Of a DNA stretch of 64,000 nt, positions 5,831 to 14,041 are shown piece after piece. The notes under the pieces are model-generated. The model was not told the origin of the DNA. It saw nothing but the letters and a program-made list of their open reading frames with translations, and searched no databases. Position 1 is the stretch's first letter, and the number at the start of each line of letters is the position of its first letter. The position numbers and the translations under genes were made by a program. The DNA is taken from NCBI RefSeq assembly GCF_002483225.1, contig NZ_DLHL01000063.1, forward strand, positions 43,216-107,215. Direction: 5' to 3'. This DNA comes from Gemmatimonas sp. UBA7669. Its GTDB lineage: Bacteria; Gemmatimonadota; Gemmatimonadetes; Gemmatimonadales; Gemmatimonadaceae.

Positions 5831-8287
5831 TCACGCGATAGTCTCTGAGGTCTCGGGCGCCGGACCGACCGACCGCCGCCGGTCCATCGCCGCTCCGAGA
5901 ACCCACCAAAGCAGCGCGGCGCCAAGTGCCAGCAAGGTAACGAGTTTGCCCGTGTGATATGGAGCGCTGTCGAAGCGCAGCTGCACCTGTTTGGCACCCG
6001 TGGGCAGTTCGACGCCGATGAGCGTGAAGTCTGCCCGCGCCGTGGTGGCCGGCTGCCCGTCCACAGTAGCCGTCCAGCCCGGGTAGTAGTTCTCCGACAC
6101 CACGAGGGCACTGCCCGTCGGCGCCGGGCCATCGAGTGTGATGTCGATGGCCCCCGGTTCGAAGCGGGTGACGTTGGCGCGGAACGGCACGGGTTCGGGC
6201 AGCGGCGAATTGACGGGCTGGGCCTCGATGGTCGCGCTGGTATCGAAGATGGCCACGCGCTTCACGTCAAAGAGCGGGTTGAGCACCGTGGCCTTGGCGG
6301 TGGGGTCGTCGAGCTTGACCCGCATGGGCGCGACCCAGGCGGCGGGGTGATCGCCCGGCAATTCGTACAAGAACGTCATGGTGCCGGCGGCATTGCGCAC
6401 CGGGCCTGCCACCAGCTTGGCGCCCTGGAAGGGCAAGCCGGGGGCGTTGGTGAGGAAGTAGCGGGCATTGGTGAGCGACCAGAAGTTGGGATTGGCCAGC
6501 GAGGCGAAGCCTTCGTTCTTGCCGTAGAGCTCCTGGAAGCGCCCAAGCTCGTTTCCGTGGTAACCCAACACGCCACGCACGCCGTGCGCCATGAGCGCAT
6601 CACCCAGAATGAAGGGGTCGTGCGACGCGAGGTTTTCACCCAGCGGGATGGCGATAACTCGGGACGGCTCCGGCGCATTCTTGAGGAAGCGCACGATGTC
6701 GTCTTCGGCGTACAGCACCGAGGCCGGCTCAGAAAAACTCCAGTAGTGCCGCTCAATGCTCCAGAGGTCGAGCGCCACCACGGCCGTGAGTGCCCAGCCA
6801 GCGAGGGTGGCCGTCAGCTTGCCGCGTGAGGCCAGCACCAGCACGACCAGGGCGGCCAATACCGCCAGCGCCGAACGCCAGGCGCCGAGCACTACGTTGG
6901 ATGCGTTGGCCTGAATGGCGTCGCCCCGCACATCGCCCAACATGGAAAAGGCCAGGTTGGTGAAGGCGCCTGCCGAGGCCAGTCCGGCCACCAGCACGGC
7001 AAAGACCGACCAGCCAATGGCGTAGCGCAGGGTCCCCTTCCCTGCCAGCACCCGCTCGGCGCCAAAGGCAGCCAGAACGGCAATGGAGAAGGACACCACG
7101 TACAGAATGGTGCTGGGGGCCCGGAAGAACTTGGAGCCCGGCACGATGGCGTAGACCAGCTGATAGAACGGGGTGTTGCCGCCCCAGGCCCAGAACAGCG
7201 AGACGATCAGCGCGCCGAGCCAGAACCAGGCGTGGCGACGATGACGATTGAGCAGACCGCCACCCAAGGCGAATACGGCCAGTACCAGCACGCTGGCGCC
7301 CACGTATTCGCTATGGAAGTGAATGCCATTGCGGCCCCAGTAGCTGTCGAGGATACCGGAGAACTGGGGCAGGTAGAGGTTGATGGTCTCTTCGAGTGGG
7401 AACGAGAACGACGTGGCGTAGTCGTAGCCCTTTCCACCGGCACGCGGCGACCAGGGCACGTACTCGCGCACCGGCAGATACTGAATGGCACCCATGGCGC
7501 CGCCAAGCAGCACAGCGCCAAGGGCCAGTCCGAGGCGCGGCCACTGGCTCGCGGCGGCGGGCGTGGCGGCTGGGGCGGTCGCCGGCTTGGCACTCGCATC
7601 GCCATTGAGCGCAGTGGGCGAAAGGGCCAACCAGAGGGCAAAGGCTCCGGATGTCAGCAGCATGTACTGCAACAACTGCGGATGCGGCGACAGCACGGCC
7701 AGACCGACAATGACGGCCAACGCCCCCCACGCGGTCTGACGTCCGTCACGCATGCCGCGCACCAGCGCCCAGAGGGCGGCCGGCAGCAGCGCACTGACAA
7801 ACAGCTTGCCGTCGTGGCCCGGTGAGGGGTACGAGGCGACGGCCCCACTCAGCAGGTACGCCACGCCACCAATGATGGCGGCCTGCGTCCGCACGCCGGC
7901 CGCACGCAGAAAGCCCGCCGTGAAGAACCCGGCCAGCACCGTGTGAATGATGAAGCCCCACGTCATGGCGACGTCGGTGGGCAGCATCATGCGCAGCAGG
8001 AAGGTGGGATAGAAGATGTCGCCGTGCATGGCGGCGACGTACGGCATGCCACCGAACTGGTAGGGGTTCCAGAGCGGAAAGCCGTTACCTGCGCGCAGCG
8101 ACTGCGCGGCGAACTCGCGGAAGGAGTAGCCGGCGATGTACTGGTCGCTATTGGGATTGACCAGAAACGCGCCGCCGAGTGCGGGCCACGCCAGCAGCAG
8201 CGTGGCGAGGACGCATACGCCGGCCGCCAACCAGAGCGACTGGCGGGAGTCGGGCGAAGACGTTGGCGACGGGTTGGATCGAGCCAT
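5831..8287 (-). CDS. YfhO-family polytopic membrane protein
   Basis: An 818-residue integral membrane protein with a short polar N-terminus, an SDQY/NPYQFGGMPY region after the first span, about a dozen further hydrophobic segments and a large soluble C-terminal domain (about residues 560-780) followed by a last span. This is the arrangement of YfhO-type GT-C-like proteins, which in Firmicutes act in glycosylation of lipoteichoic acid or surface molecules using polyprenyl-phosphate sugars. The gene sits directly upstream of a polyprenol-phosphate mannosyltransferase (5-nt gap), the enzyme that would make its donor. No lipoteichoic acid is expected in a Gram-negative envelope, so the acceptor is unknown. 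The family call is from architecture and motifs. Confidence 0.8.
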   Translation of the reverse strand: MARSNPSPTSSPDSRQSLWLAAGVCVLATLLLAWPALGGAFLVNPNSDQYIAGYSFREFAAQSLRAGNGFPLWNPYQFGGMPYVAAMHGDIFYPTFLLRMMLPTDVAMTWGFIIHTVLAGFFTAGFLRAAGVRTQAAIIGGVAYLLSGAVASYPSPGHDGKLFVSALLPAALWALVRGMRDGRQTAWGALAVIVGLAVLSPHPQLLQYMLLTSGAFALWLALSPTALNGDASAKPATAPAATPAAASQWPRLGLALGAVLLGGAMGAIQYLPVREYVPWSPRAGGKGYDYATSFSFPLEETINLYLPQFSGILDSYWGRNGIHFHSEYVGASVLVLAVFALGGGLLNRHRRHAWFWLGALIVSLFWAWGGNTPFYQLVYAIVPGSKFFRAPSTILYVVSFSIAVLAAFGAERVLAGKGTLRYAIGWSVFAVLVAGLASAGAFTNLAFSMLGDVRGDAIQANASNVVLGAWRSALAVLAALVVLVLASRGKLTATLAGWALTAVVALDLWSIERHYWSFSEPASVLYAEDDIVRFLKNAPEPSRVIAIPLGENLASHDPFILGDALMAHGVRGVLGYHGNELGRFQELYGKNEGFASLANPNFWSLTNARYFLTNAPGLPFQGAKLVAGPVRNAAGTMTFLYELPGDHPAAWVAPMRVKLDDPTAKATVLNPLFDVKRVAIFDTSATIEAQPVNSPLPEPVPFRANVTRFEPGAIDITLDGPAPTGSALVVSENYYPGWTATVDGQPATTARADFTLIGVELPTGAKQVQLRFDSAPYHTGKLVTLLALGAALLWWVLGAAMDRRRSVGPAPETSETIA

Positions 8288-8318
8288 GAAGCGCAGTGTC
8301 AGAAGAAAGAAGCGGGAG

Positions 8319-9290
8319 TCACGAGTTCTGTCGCAGGGCGGCGCGCTGCCCCGGGCTCAGGGTGAGCAGGGCCAACAGCCCTGGCAACACTTCGAGCACG
8401 GTGAGCCAGATGCGCGAGGTCGCACTCAGAACCGCCGCGTCGCCCTGCCCCGCCATGCCCAGTCCCACCAGCAAGCTGCCCAGCGCGAGCTCCCTCACGC
8501 CGAGCCCGCCGGGCGCAAAGAGCGCCAGGAAGCCCGCCAGATACGAAGCCGAGTAAACTGCGATGAACACCAGCGGATCGCCACTGATACGTGGGGTTAC
8601 CGCGCGCGAAAACATCCAGAACGCCACGCCGTAGGCCACCCAGGACAGCAGGTTGATCCCTGTGGCCATCCATAATTGGCCGGCACTGAGGTGCTGGCTG
8701 GTGAGCGGCAGCCCGCGTCGTGTTGCAAAGGCTGCCAGGACACGAGGCAAGAGTCGCGGGAGTGCTGCGACCCCCACCACAAACCCGATGGCCGCAGCAA
8801 TCGACACAACGCGGAAGCCAGGAGCGACATACTCGAGGCCATCGGCGCCAAGAACGACCGCCATGGCCAGTCCGGCGCCAAGGTTGAGCAGCGTCCCCAA
8901 GACGGAGGAACCCGCGGCGGCGACGCCCGACACACCTTCCTTGGAGGCCATGTACCCCAGCGCGCCAATGGACCACACCTTGCCCGGCAGCCAGCGCCCG
9001 AGATTGGCGATGGCCCAGATGCGGGTGGCTGAGCCAAAGGCCAGATGACCGCCCCAGCCGCGCAGCAGGATGCGCCAGCTGTGAATGAGCATGGCGTAGG
9101 TACCCAGCACCACGGCGGTGGCCATGGCCACCCAACGCCACGCGATATCGAGCGACTGCCAGGAGGCCGCGACGTCTTCCCACTGCTTGGCCAGCGCCAC
9201 CACGATGAACCCGATGGTGATGAGCAGCAGCACCGTGCGCACCGCCGGTTGACGCAGCATGCGCGTCATAGACTGCAGAAGCGAGGACAT
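8319..9290 (-). CDS. Flippase-like integral membrane protein (UPF0104/LPG-synthase TM family)
   Basis: A 323-residue protein with about eight membrane spans. It carries the hallmarks of the lysylphosphatidylglycerol synthetase transmembrane/UPF0104 superfamily: an early NLGRWLPGKVWS motif, a GxxxSSVLGTLLNLGAG segment and the late APGGLGVRE loop. Members are lipid flippases or accessory proteins in polymer and glycolipid export. The start ATG at 9290 shares one base with the stop of the upstream GT4 gene (TGATG), indicating translational coupling. It is transcribed with two glycosyltransferases and precedes YfhO by 31 nt, so a role in moving a lipid-linked glycan is a reasonable inference. Confidence 0.8.
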   Translation of the reverse strand: MSSLLQSMTRMLRQPAVRTVLLLITIGFIVVALAKQWEDVAASWQSLDIAWRWVAMATAVVLGTYAMLIHSWRILLRGWGGHLAFGSATRIWAIANLGRWLPGKVWSIGALGYMASKEGVSGVAAAGSSVLGTLLNLGAGLAMAVVLGADGLEYVAPGFRVVSIAAAIGFVVGVAALPRLLPRVLAAFATRRGLPLTSQHLSAGQLWMATGINLLSWVAYGVAFWMFSRAVTPRISGDPLVFIAVYSASYLAGFLALFAPGGLGVRELALGSLLVGLGMAGQGDAAVLSATSRIWLTVLEVLPGLLALLTLSPGQRAALRQNS

Positions 9291-10537
9291 CAGGCGACGC
9301 CCTTTGCCAGATGGCCAGTCCTCGCCTGCTCGTAGAGTGCGAGGTAGCGTGTGGCCACTGCCGCGGGGGCGAAACGCTGCAACATGAGGTGCCGAGCCTG
9401 CGCGCCGTGGGTCTGTGCCAGAGCTTCGAGTTCGGCGTTGGCCCCGGCAAACTGCGACAGCGCAGCGGCCAATGCCGGGATGTCCCCCACCGGCACCAGC
9501 GTGCCACCATGCGCCGGGTCCACCACGTCCAGCAGACCGGCATCGGCGTACGCGACGACTGGCGTGCCGGCCAACTGCGCTTCCACGCCCACCAGACCAA
9601 GGCCTTCTCCGCGTGACGGCATGGCGACTACGCGCGCCCGTGCGTACCGAGGCAGCAGGTCCTGTTGCGCGAGTTGTCCGTGCCAAGTGACGCGTTCGGC
9701 CACACCCAGCGCACTCGCACGCTCGCGGAGCGCCGAGGCATCGGGGCCATCGCCCACGACATCCAGGGTCAGTGTGTGCGCCGGTGGCAGTGCCAGCGCC
9801 TCGAGCAGATCGGCCAGGCCCTTTTGTGCGTTCAGTCGACCGACGAAGAGTACGCCATTTCGCTCCGGATGCCCTTCGGCGTCTGAAGAGGCACTCGCGG
9901 ACCTGGGGCCAAGAAGTGGGCTGACATCAACGGGCATCGGCGCGACTTCCACCGGCACCCCGGCAAGGCGGCTGGCCGTTTGTGCCAGCCAACTGGACAC
10001 GGCGGTTCGCACCGCCGCACGCTGCAACACGGCACGCATGAGCGGATGGGCCGCCGGCTTCTTTGCCGCCAGACGCACATCGCTGCCGTGCATGGTGACA
10101 ACGACCGGTGGCCACCACGGGCGTATCGCACCAAGCAGCGCCAGTCCCGACGGGAACCACCAGTGGACATGCAGCGCGTCGTACGGTGCACCTTCGCGGC
10201 GGGCGCATTGCACCGCCTCACGTACGGCGCCACGCATGGCCCAGAGCAACTGGAGCAGCGCGAATCGTCCACTCCACGAGCCGGCCACGGCTTCGGCCAT
10301 GGTGCCGGTGTACGCCAAGGTCATGCGGGCGTCGCTGGCGTAGCGCACTCGCGTAATGGACACGCCTTCGATATGGCCGTGTGGCGCAAGCCCGCTCGCG
10401 CCTGGCGCAAGAACATCCACGCGCGCGCCGGCCGCCTGCAATGCCACCGCCAAGCGCAGAACAAACGATCCGGCGGCGTCCCCGGAAAAGCGGGGTACGT
10501 TGTGTGTGACAAAGAGCAGGCGCGGCGAACCGCTCAC
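9290..10537 (-). CDS. GT4-family glycosyltransferase
   Basis: A 415-residue GT-B-fold glycosyltransferase. The N-terminal domain opens with LLFVTHNVPRFSGDAAGSF and includes a VTMHGSDV segment. The C-terminal domain carries VLFVGRLNAQKGL and the nucleotide-sugar E-x7-E motif within PSRGEGLGLVGVEAQLAGTPVV. No membrane span or signal peptide is seen, so it acts at the cytoplasmic face. The start overlaps the upstream GT2 stop by 4 nt, and its own stop overlaps the flippase-like gene by one base. It probably extends a lipid-linked glycan before export; the donor sugar cannot be assigned. Confidence 0.87.
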   Translation of the reverse strand: MSGSPRLLFVTHNVPRFSGDAAGSFVLRLAVALQAAGARVDVLAPGASGLAPHGHIEGVSITRVRYASDARMTLAYTGTMAEAVAGSWSGRFALLQLLWAMRGAVREAVQCARREGAPYDALHVHWWFPSGLALLGAIRPWWPPVVVTMHGSDVRLAAKKPAAHPLMRAVLQRAAVRTAVSSWLAQTASRLAGVPVEVAPMPVDVSPLLGPRSASASSDAEGHPERNGVLFVGRLNAQKGLADLLEALALPPAHTLTLDVVGDGPDASALRERASALGVAERVTWHGQLAQQDLLPRYARARVVAMPSRGEGLGLVGVEAQLAGTPVVAYADAGLLDVVDPAHGGTLVPVGDIPALAAALSQFAGANAELEALAQTHGAQARHLMLQRFAPAAVATRYLALYEQARTGHLAKGVA

Positions 10538-11601
10538 CTGCCGGCCGCGTCGCTGTTGTGGTGGCTGGCCATACCGGTGGCGCTCGACGCATCCGTCGAC
10601 TGACTGGCGTCGATCGCTTCCTGTTGGGTAGTCGCGACGTCGTCGAGTTCACGGCGGAGCTCCCGCACTTCGGCGCGCTGCTGCGCGATTTGTTCGCCGA
10701 GCAGACCGGTGGCAAAAAACACCGAGCCGAGAATGAGTGTGGTCTGAATGACGGTCCACACCCAGCGCTGTCCCTGGCCACTGATCAGCAACCACACCAG
10801 TGCACCCACACCAGCCAGCACACCCACCGCAAAGAGCGCGGCGCCGAGCATGCCGAAGGCCAGCAGCGGCTTCTGGCCGAACCGCAGTTCGAACCACACA
10901 GCCAGCATGTCGAGCACGCCCACCGGTATGCGCGACAGGCCAAACTTGGAGCGACCGGAATGACGCGGATACAGCGGGATGGGCACTTCGGTGACGGTGA
11001 AGCCCTGCGCCGCCGCCATCACGATCATGTAGCGATGAAAATCCGGCCGCATGGGCAGCGAGGCCATGATCTCGCGCCGGTAGGCTTTCACGTTGTTGAG
11101 GTCGCGCACCGGGATGTGAAAGAGCGTGCGACTGAGCCCGTTGTAGATGCGCGACACAAACGCCTTCTCGTACTTGCCCTGCTTGAACCCGGTGACCATG
11201 TCGGAGTCGCCGGCCAGAATGGGCCCCACCAGCGACGGGATGTCTTCCGGCTTGAATTGCAGGTCGGCGGGATAGAACACCAGCACCTGACCCTGCGCGT
11301 GCAGATAGCCGGTGCGCAGGGCCTCGGCGATGCCGCGCTGTGCACGATGCCGCACGGGACGCAGAAACGGATAGCGCGTGGCGAGTTCCTGCAGCAACGC
11401 CCAGCTCCCGTCCGCCGAGCCATCGTCCACCACCAGGACCTCGTAGCGCGCAGACTGCGCGCGAATCATCGCATCGCAGAGCTCCACAAAGAGCGCGAGG
11501 TTGCCGGCTTCGTCCTTGGCGGGAACGAGCACACTCACGTCGACGGGCGCGGTGAGCGCGCGACGCGGTGTGGGACGGGCGGGTCGGGTACTGACAGCCA
11601 T
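10534..11601 (-). CDS. GT2 glycosyltransferase with two C-terminal membrane spans and coiled coil
   Basis: A 355-residue enzyme. The catalytic half (about 20-240) carries VSVLVPAKDEAGNL, VVDDGSADGSW, the Y-P-A-D-L motif and a RSKFG acceptor-side motif, as in ArnC/DPM1-like polyprenyl-phosphate glycosyltransferases. Two hydrophobic segments follow (about 245-305). A charged segment, EQIAQQRAEVRELRRELDDV, then looks like a short coiled coil, ending in a Ser/Asp-rich tail. That tail is unusual for the family and could mediate assembly with a partner. It lies 47 nt after rpoN, so it may be co-transcribed with the lpt/rpoN operon or have its own promoter in that gap. Confidence 0.83.
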   Translation of the reverse strand: MAVSTRPARPTPRRALTAPVDVSVLVPAKDEAGNLALFVELCDAMIRAQSARYEVLVVDDGSADGSWALLQELATRYPFLRPVRHRAQRGIAEALRTGYLHAQGQVLVFYPADLQFKPEDIPSLVGPILAGDSDMVTGFKQGKYEKAFVSRIYNGLSRTLFHIPVRDLNNVKAYRREIMASLPMRPDFHRYMIVMAAAQGFTVTEVPIPLYPRHSGRSKFGLSRIPVGVLDMLAVWFELRFGQKPLLAFGMLGAALFAVGVLAGVGALVWLLISGQGQRWVWTVIQTTLILGSVFFATGLLGEQIAQQRAEVRELRRELDDVATTQQEAIDASQSTDASSATGMASHHNSDAAGR

Positions 11602-11648
11602 GAATGAGTTGATGCGGGGAGACGGCGACGAGCGTTGCGACGCCGGCG

Positions 11649-13142
11649 CTACACGCGCTTGCGCATGCGCGCGGGCAACACGCCGAGCTGGTCGCGATAC
11701 TTGGCCACGGTGCGTCTGGCGATTTGCACACCGGTTTCCTGGAGAATCTCCACGATGGCCTGATCGGTGAGCGGGTTCCGGGGATCTTCACCGGACACGA
11801 GTTTCTCGATCTGGTCCTTGATGCCACGGGCCGATACGTCGTCACCGTCCGCGGTGGCAAGGCCAGACGAAAAGAAGAACTTGAGTGGCAGCACGCCGCG
11901 CGGCGTCTGCACGAACTTCTCGTTGGTCACGCGGCTGACCGTGGACTCGTGCATGCCCACGGCCTCGGCCACTTCGCGCAACGTGAGTGGCCGCAGGGCC
12001 TGCACGCCCTTCTCGAAGAAGTCGCGCTGACGGTCCACGATGTAGTGCATGACCTTGAGCATGGTCTGACGCCGCTGCTCAATGGCCTGGATCATCCAGT
12101 TGGCCGAATTGAGCTTGGAGGCGATGAAGTCCTTGCTCTCGGCATCGAAGCGCTTCTTGTCTCGCGCAAGATCCTGGTAGGTGCGCGAGAGCTTGAGTCG
12201 CGGCAGGTTGCCGTCGTTGAGGAAGATGTGGTAGTGGCCGTCGATCTTCTCGACGACGAGATCGGGAATGATGTAGTTGTCGCTTCCCGCGCTGTAGCGC
12301 AGGCCCGGCTTGGGATCGAGCTTGGCGATTTCGTCTGCCGCGCCCTGCACGTCCTGCGCACTGATGCCATAGCGCTTGGCCAGTTCGCTCCAGCGATGGC
12401 CGATGAGTTCCTCGAAGGCCTCCTCCACCAGGCGATGCGCGAGCGAAGCTTGCTGCCCCGCGGCGCGCAACTGCAGCAGCAGGCACTCCCGGAGATCCCG
12501 CGCGCCCACACCCGGTGGGTCGAGATCCTGCAGCACCCGCAGCATGGCCAGCACTTCGTCTTCGCCGAAGAGCGGAATGTCGCCCTGGATGTCGCGGGAC
12601 TCGGCCTCGCTCAGCAAGCGTTCGTTGACCGCCGAGCGGATTTCTTCGAGTGGACAGGCGAGGTAGCCATCGTCGTTGATGTTGCCGACGAATTCCTCGG
12701 CGAGAAACTGCTGCCGTGGCGAGAGGTCAAGCAGCGCGAGTTGCTCGCCGAGATAGTCGGCGAGATCGGTGGTGGCGACGGTAACCGGCTCGATGTAGTC
12801 GCGCTGCTCAGTCTCTTCGCGCGCGCCACCGGTCTCGAAGCCGTCGAGCAGCACGGCCTCCCAATCCACGTCGTCGTCACCGGTCTTCTCCGGCTCGGCC
12901 TCGGCCGAGGCCTCCGGTTCGGTGAGATCCTGCGGTTCGGGCGAGTCTTCGTTGTCCGCCGAGTCGTCGTCCTCGTCCTCGGGTTCCACCAGCTCGAGGA
13001 AGGGATTGGTCAAGAGTTCCTGCTTGAGATGCTGCTGCAAATCCAGCAAGGGCATGTACAGCAGATCCATCGCCTGATACAGGCGTGGATTGACCTTGAG
13101 CTCCTGGCGGAGCCCGGTCGTCTGCTGCAGGCCGGTTCGCAT
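11649..13142 (-). CDS. rpoN: RNA polymerase sigma-54 factor
   Basis: A 497-residue sigma-54 that directs RNA polymerase to -24/-12 promoters together with AAA+ activators. Region I has the Gln/Leu-rich start (TTGLRQELKVNPRLYQAMDLL). An acidic region II (about 55-90, many D/E) follows, then the core-binding domain, the helix-turn-helix (LREVAEAVGMHESTVSRV) and the C-terminal RpoN box at 475-484. That box reads ARRTVAKYRD, with Asp in place of the usual Glu. The start shares one base with the lptB stop (TGATG). The lptB-rpoN adjacency is also known in Proteobacteria, where hpf and ptsN genes follow; here glycosyltransferases follow instead. Confidence 0.96.
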   Translation of the reverse strand: MRTGLQQTTGLRQELKVNPRLYQAMDLLYMPLLDLQQHLKQELLTNPFLELVEPEDEDDDSADNEDSPEPQDLTEPEASAEAEPEKTGDDDVDWEAVLLDGFETGGAREETEQRDYIEPVTVATTDLADYLGEQLALLDLSPRQQFLAEEFVGNINDDGYLACPLEEIRSAVNERLLSEAESRDIQGDIPLFGEDEVLAMLRVLQDLDPPGVGARDLRECLLLQLRAAGQQASLAHRLVEEAFEELIGHRWSELAKRYGISAQDVQGAADEIAKLDPKPGLRYSAGSDNYIIPDLVVEKIDGHYHIFLNDGNLPRLKLSRTYQDLARDKKRFDAESKDFIASKLNSANWMIQAIEQRRQTMLKVMHYIVDRQRDFFEKGVQALRPLTLREVAEAVGMHESTVSRVTNEKFVQTPRGVLPLKFFFSSGLATADGDDVSARGIKDQIEKLVSGEDPRNPLTDQAIVEILQETGVQIARRTVAKYRDQLGVLPARMRKRV

Positions 13143-14041
13143 CAGACGGCGACCTCGGCTTCGTCATCGGCGAAGCGCTCACGCAGTCGGGCCGTGAGCG
13201 TGGGGCCAAGGTAGATGCGCGCCACCTCGTCGTCGAACACGAGCTCGCGCACGGTGCCCGACACTTTCACCTGGCCGTCGAACATGATGTAGGCGCGGTC
13301 CACGATGTCGAGCGTCTGCTCGACGTTGTGGTCGGAGATGAGCACGCCGATGCCACGATGCCGCAGGTCGGCCACGATGGACTGGATGTCGTGCACCGCG
13401 ATGGGGTCGACGCCCGCAAACGGTTCGTCGAGCATCATGAACTTGGGCTCGGTGACGAGCGCGCGCGTGATCTCGAGCCGGCGCCGTTCACCGCCCGACA
13501 GCTGGAAGGCCTTGCTGTTGCGCAGGTGCTTGATCTTCAGCTCGTCGAGCAACGACTCGAGACGTGTCCGACGGGCCGCTTCGTCGAGTGGCAGCGTCTC
13601 GAGGATGGCGAGAATGTTCTGCTCGACCGTGAGCTTGCGGAAGATCGACGGTTCCTGCGAGAGGTAGCCAATGCCCTGCCGTGCCCGCTGGTACATGGGC
13701 ATGCTCGTGATGTCCTTGCCATCGAGCCGAATGGTGCCGGCCTGCGGGGCAATGAGTCCCACGAGCATGTAGAACGTGGTCGTCTTGCCCGCGCCATTGG
13801 GACCCAGCAAGCCAACGATCTCCCCCTGCTGCACACGAACGGCCACGTCGTTTACGACGCGTCGCCCACGATAGACTTTGACGAGGCCATCGGCGCTGAG
13901 GATGGAACCGTCCGGTACGATGGCGGACGGACGGCCGGTTTGCCCTTCGACACCGCGGCGCGGCTCTTGGGCGGACACGGGCTCCGTGTCCGGCTCAGGC
14001 GCGTCCATTGGTGGGGTGGAAGGATCGGGAGGGTTCGTCAT
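13142..14041 (-). CDS. lptB: LPS export ABC transporter ATP-binding protein
   Basis: LptB is the cytoplasmic ATPase that powers LPS extraction from the inner membrane through LptFG and the LptCAD bridge. Walker A (GPNGAGKTT) is at 80-88, the signature is LSGGE, Walker B is FMMLDEP and the switch His is in SDHNVEQ. The core from about residue 46 matches LptB (about 240 residues). A 45-residue Pro/Glu-rich N-terminal extension precedes it. The start at 14041 overlaps the lptA stop by 4 nt, which supports the long form, but translation from further downstream is possible. The permease genes lptF and lptG are not in this window. Confidence 0.93.
   Translation of the reverse strand: MTNPPDPSTPPMDAPEPDTEPVSAQEPRRGVEGQTGRPSAIVPDGSILSADGLVKVYRGRRVVNDVAVRVQQGEIVGLLGPNGAGKTTTFYMLVGLIAPQAGTIRLDGKDITSMPMYQRARQGIGYLSQEPSIFRKLTVEQNILAILETLPLDEAARRTRLESLLDELKIKHLRNSKAFQLSGGERRRLEITRALVTEPKFMMLDEPFAGVDPIAVHDIQSIVADLRHRGIGVLISDHNVEQTLDIVDRAYIMFDGQVKVSGTVRELVFDDEVARIYLGPTLTARLRERFADDEAEVAV

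Noticed and set aside
5831..8287. Assigning a lipoteichoic acid role to the YfhO-family protein
   Set aside because: The envelope genes here indicate a Gram-negative cell; only family membership and a general glycosylation role are supported.
11724..13214. A 496-codon Leu/Val/Glu-rich frame opposite rpoN
   Set aside because: Looks superficially protein-like because rpoN has repetitive Glu/Leu codons, but there is no motif and rpoN is unmistakable.
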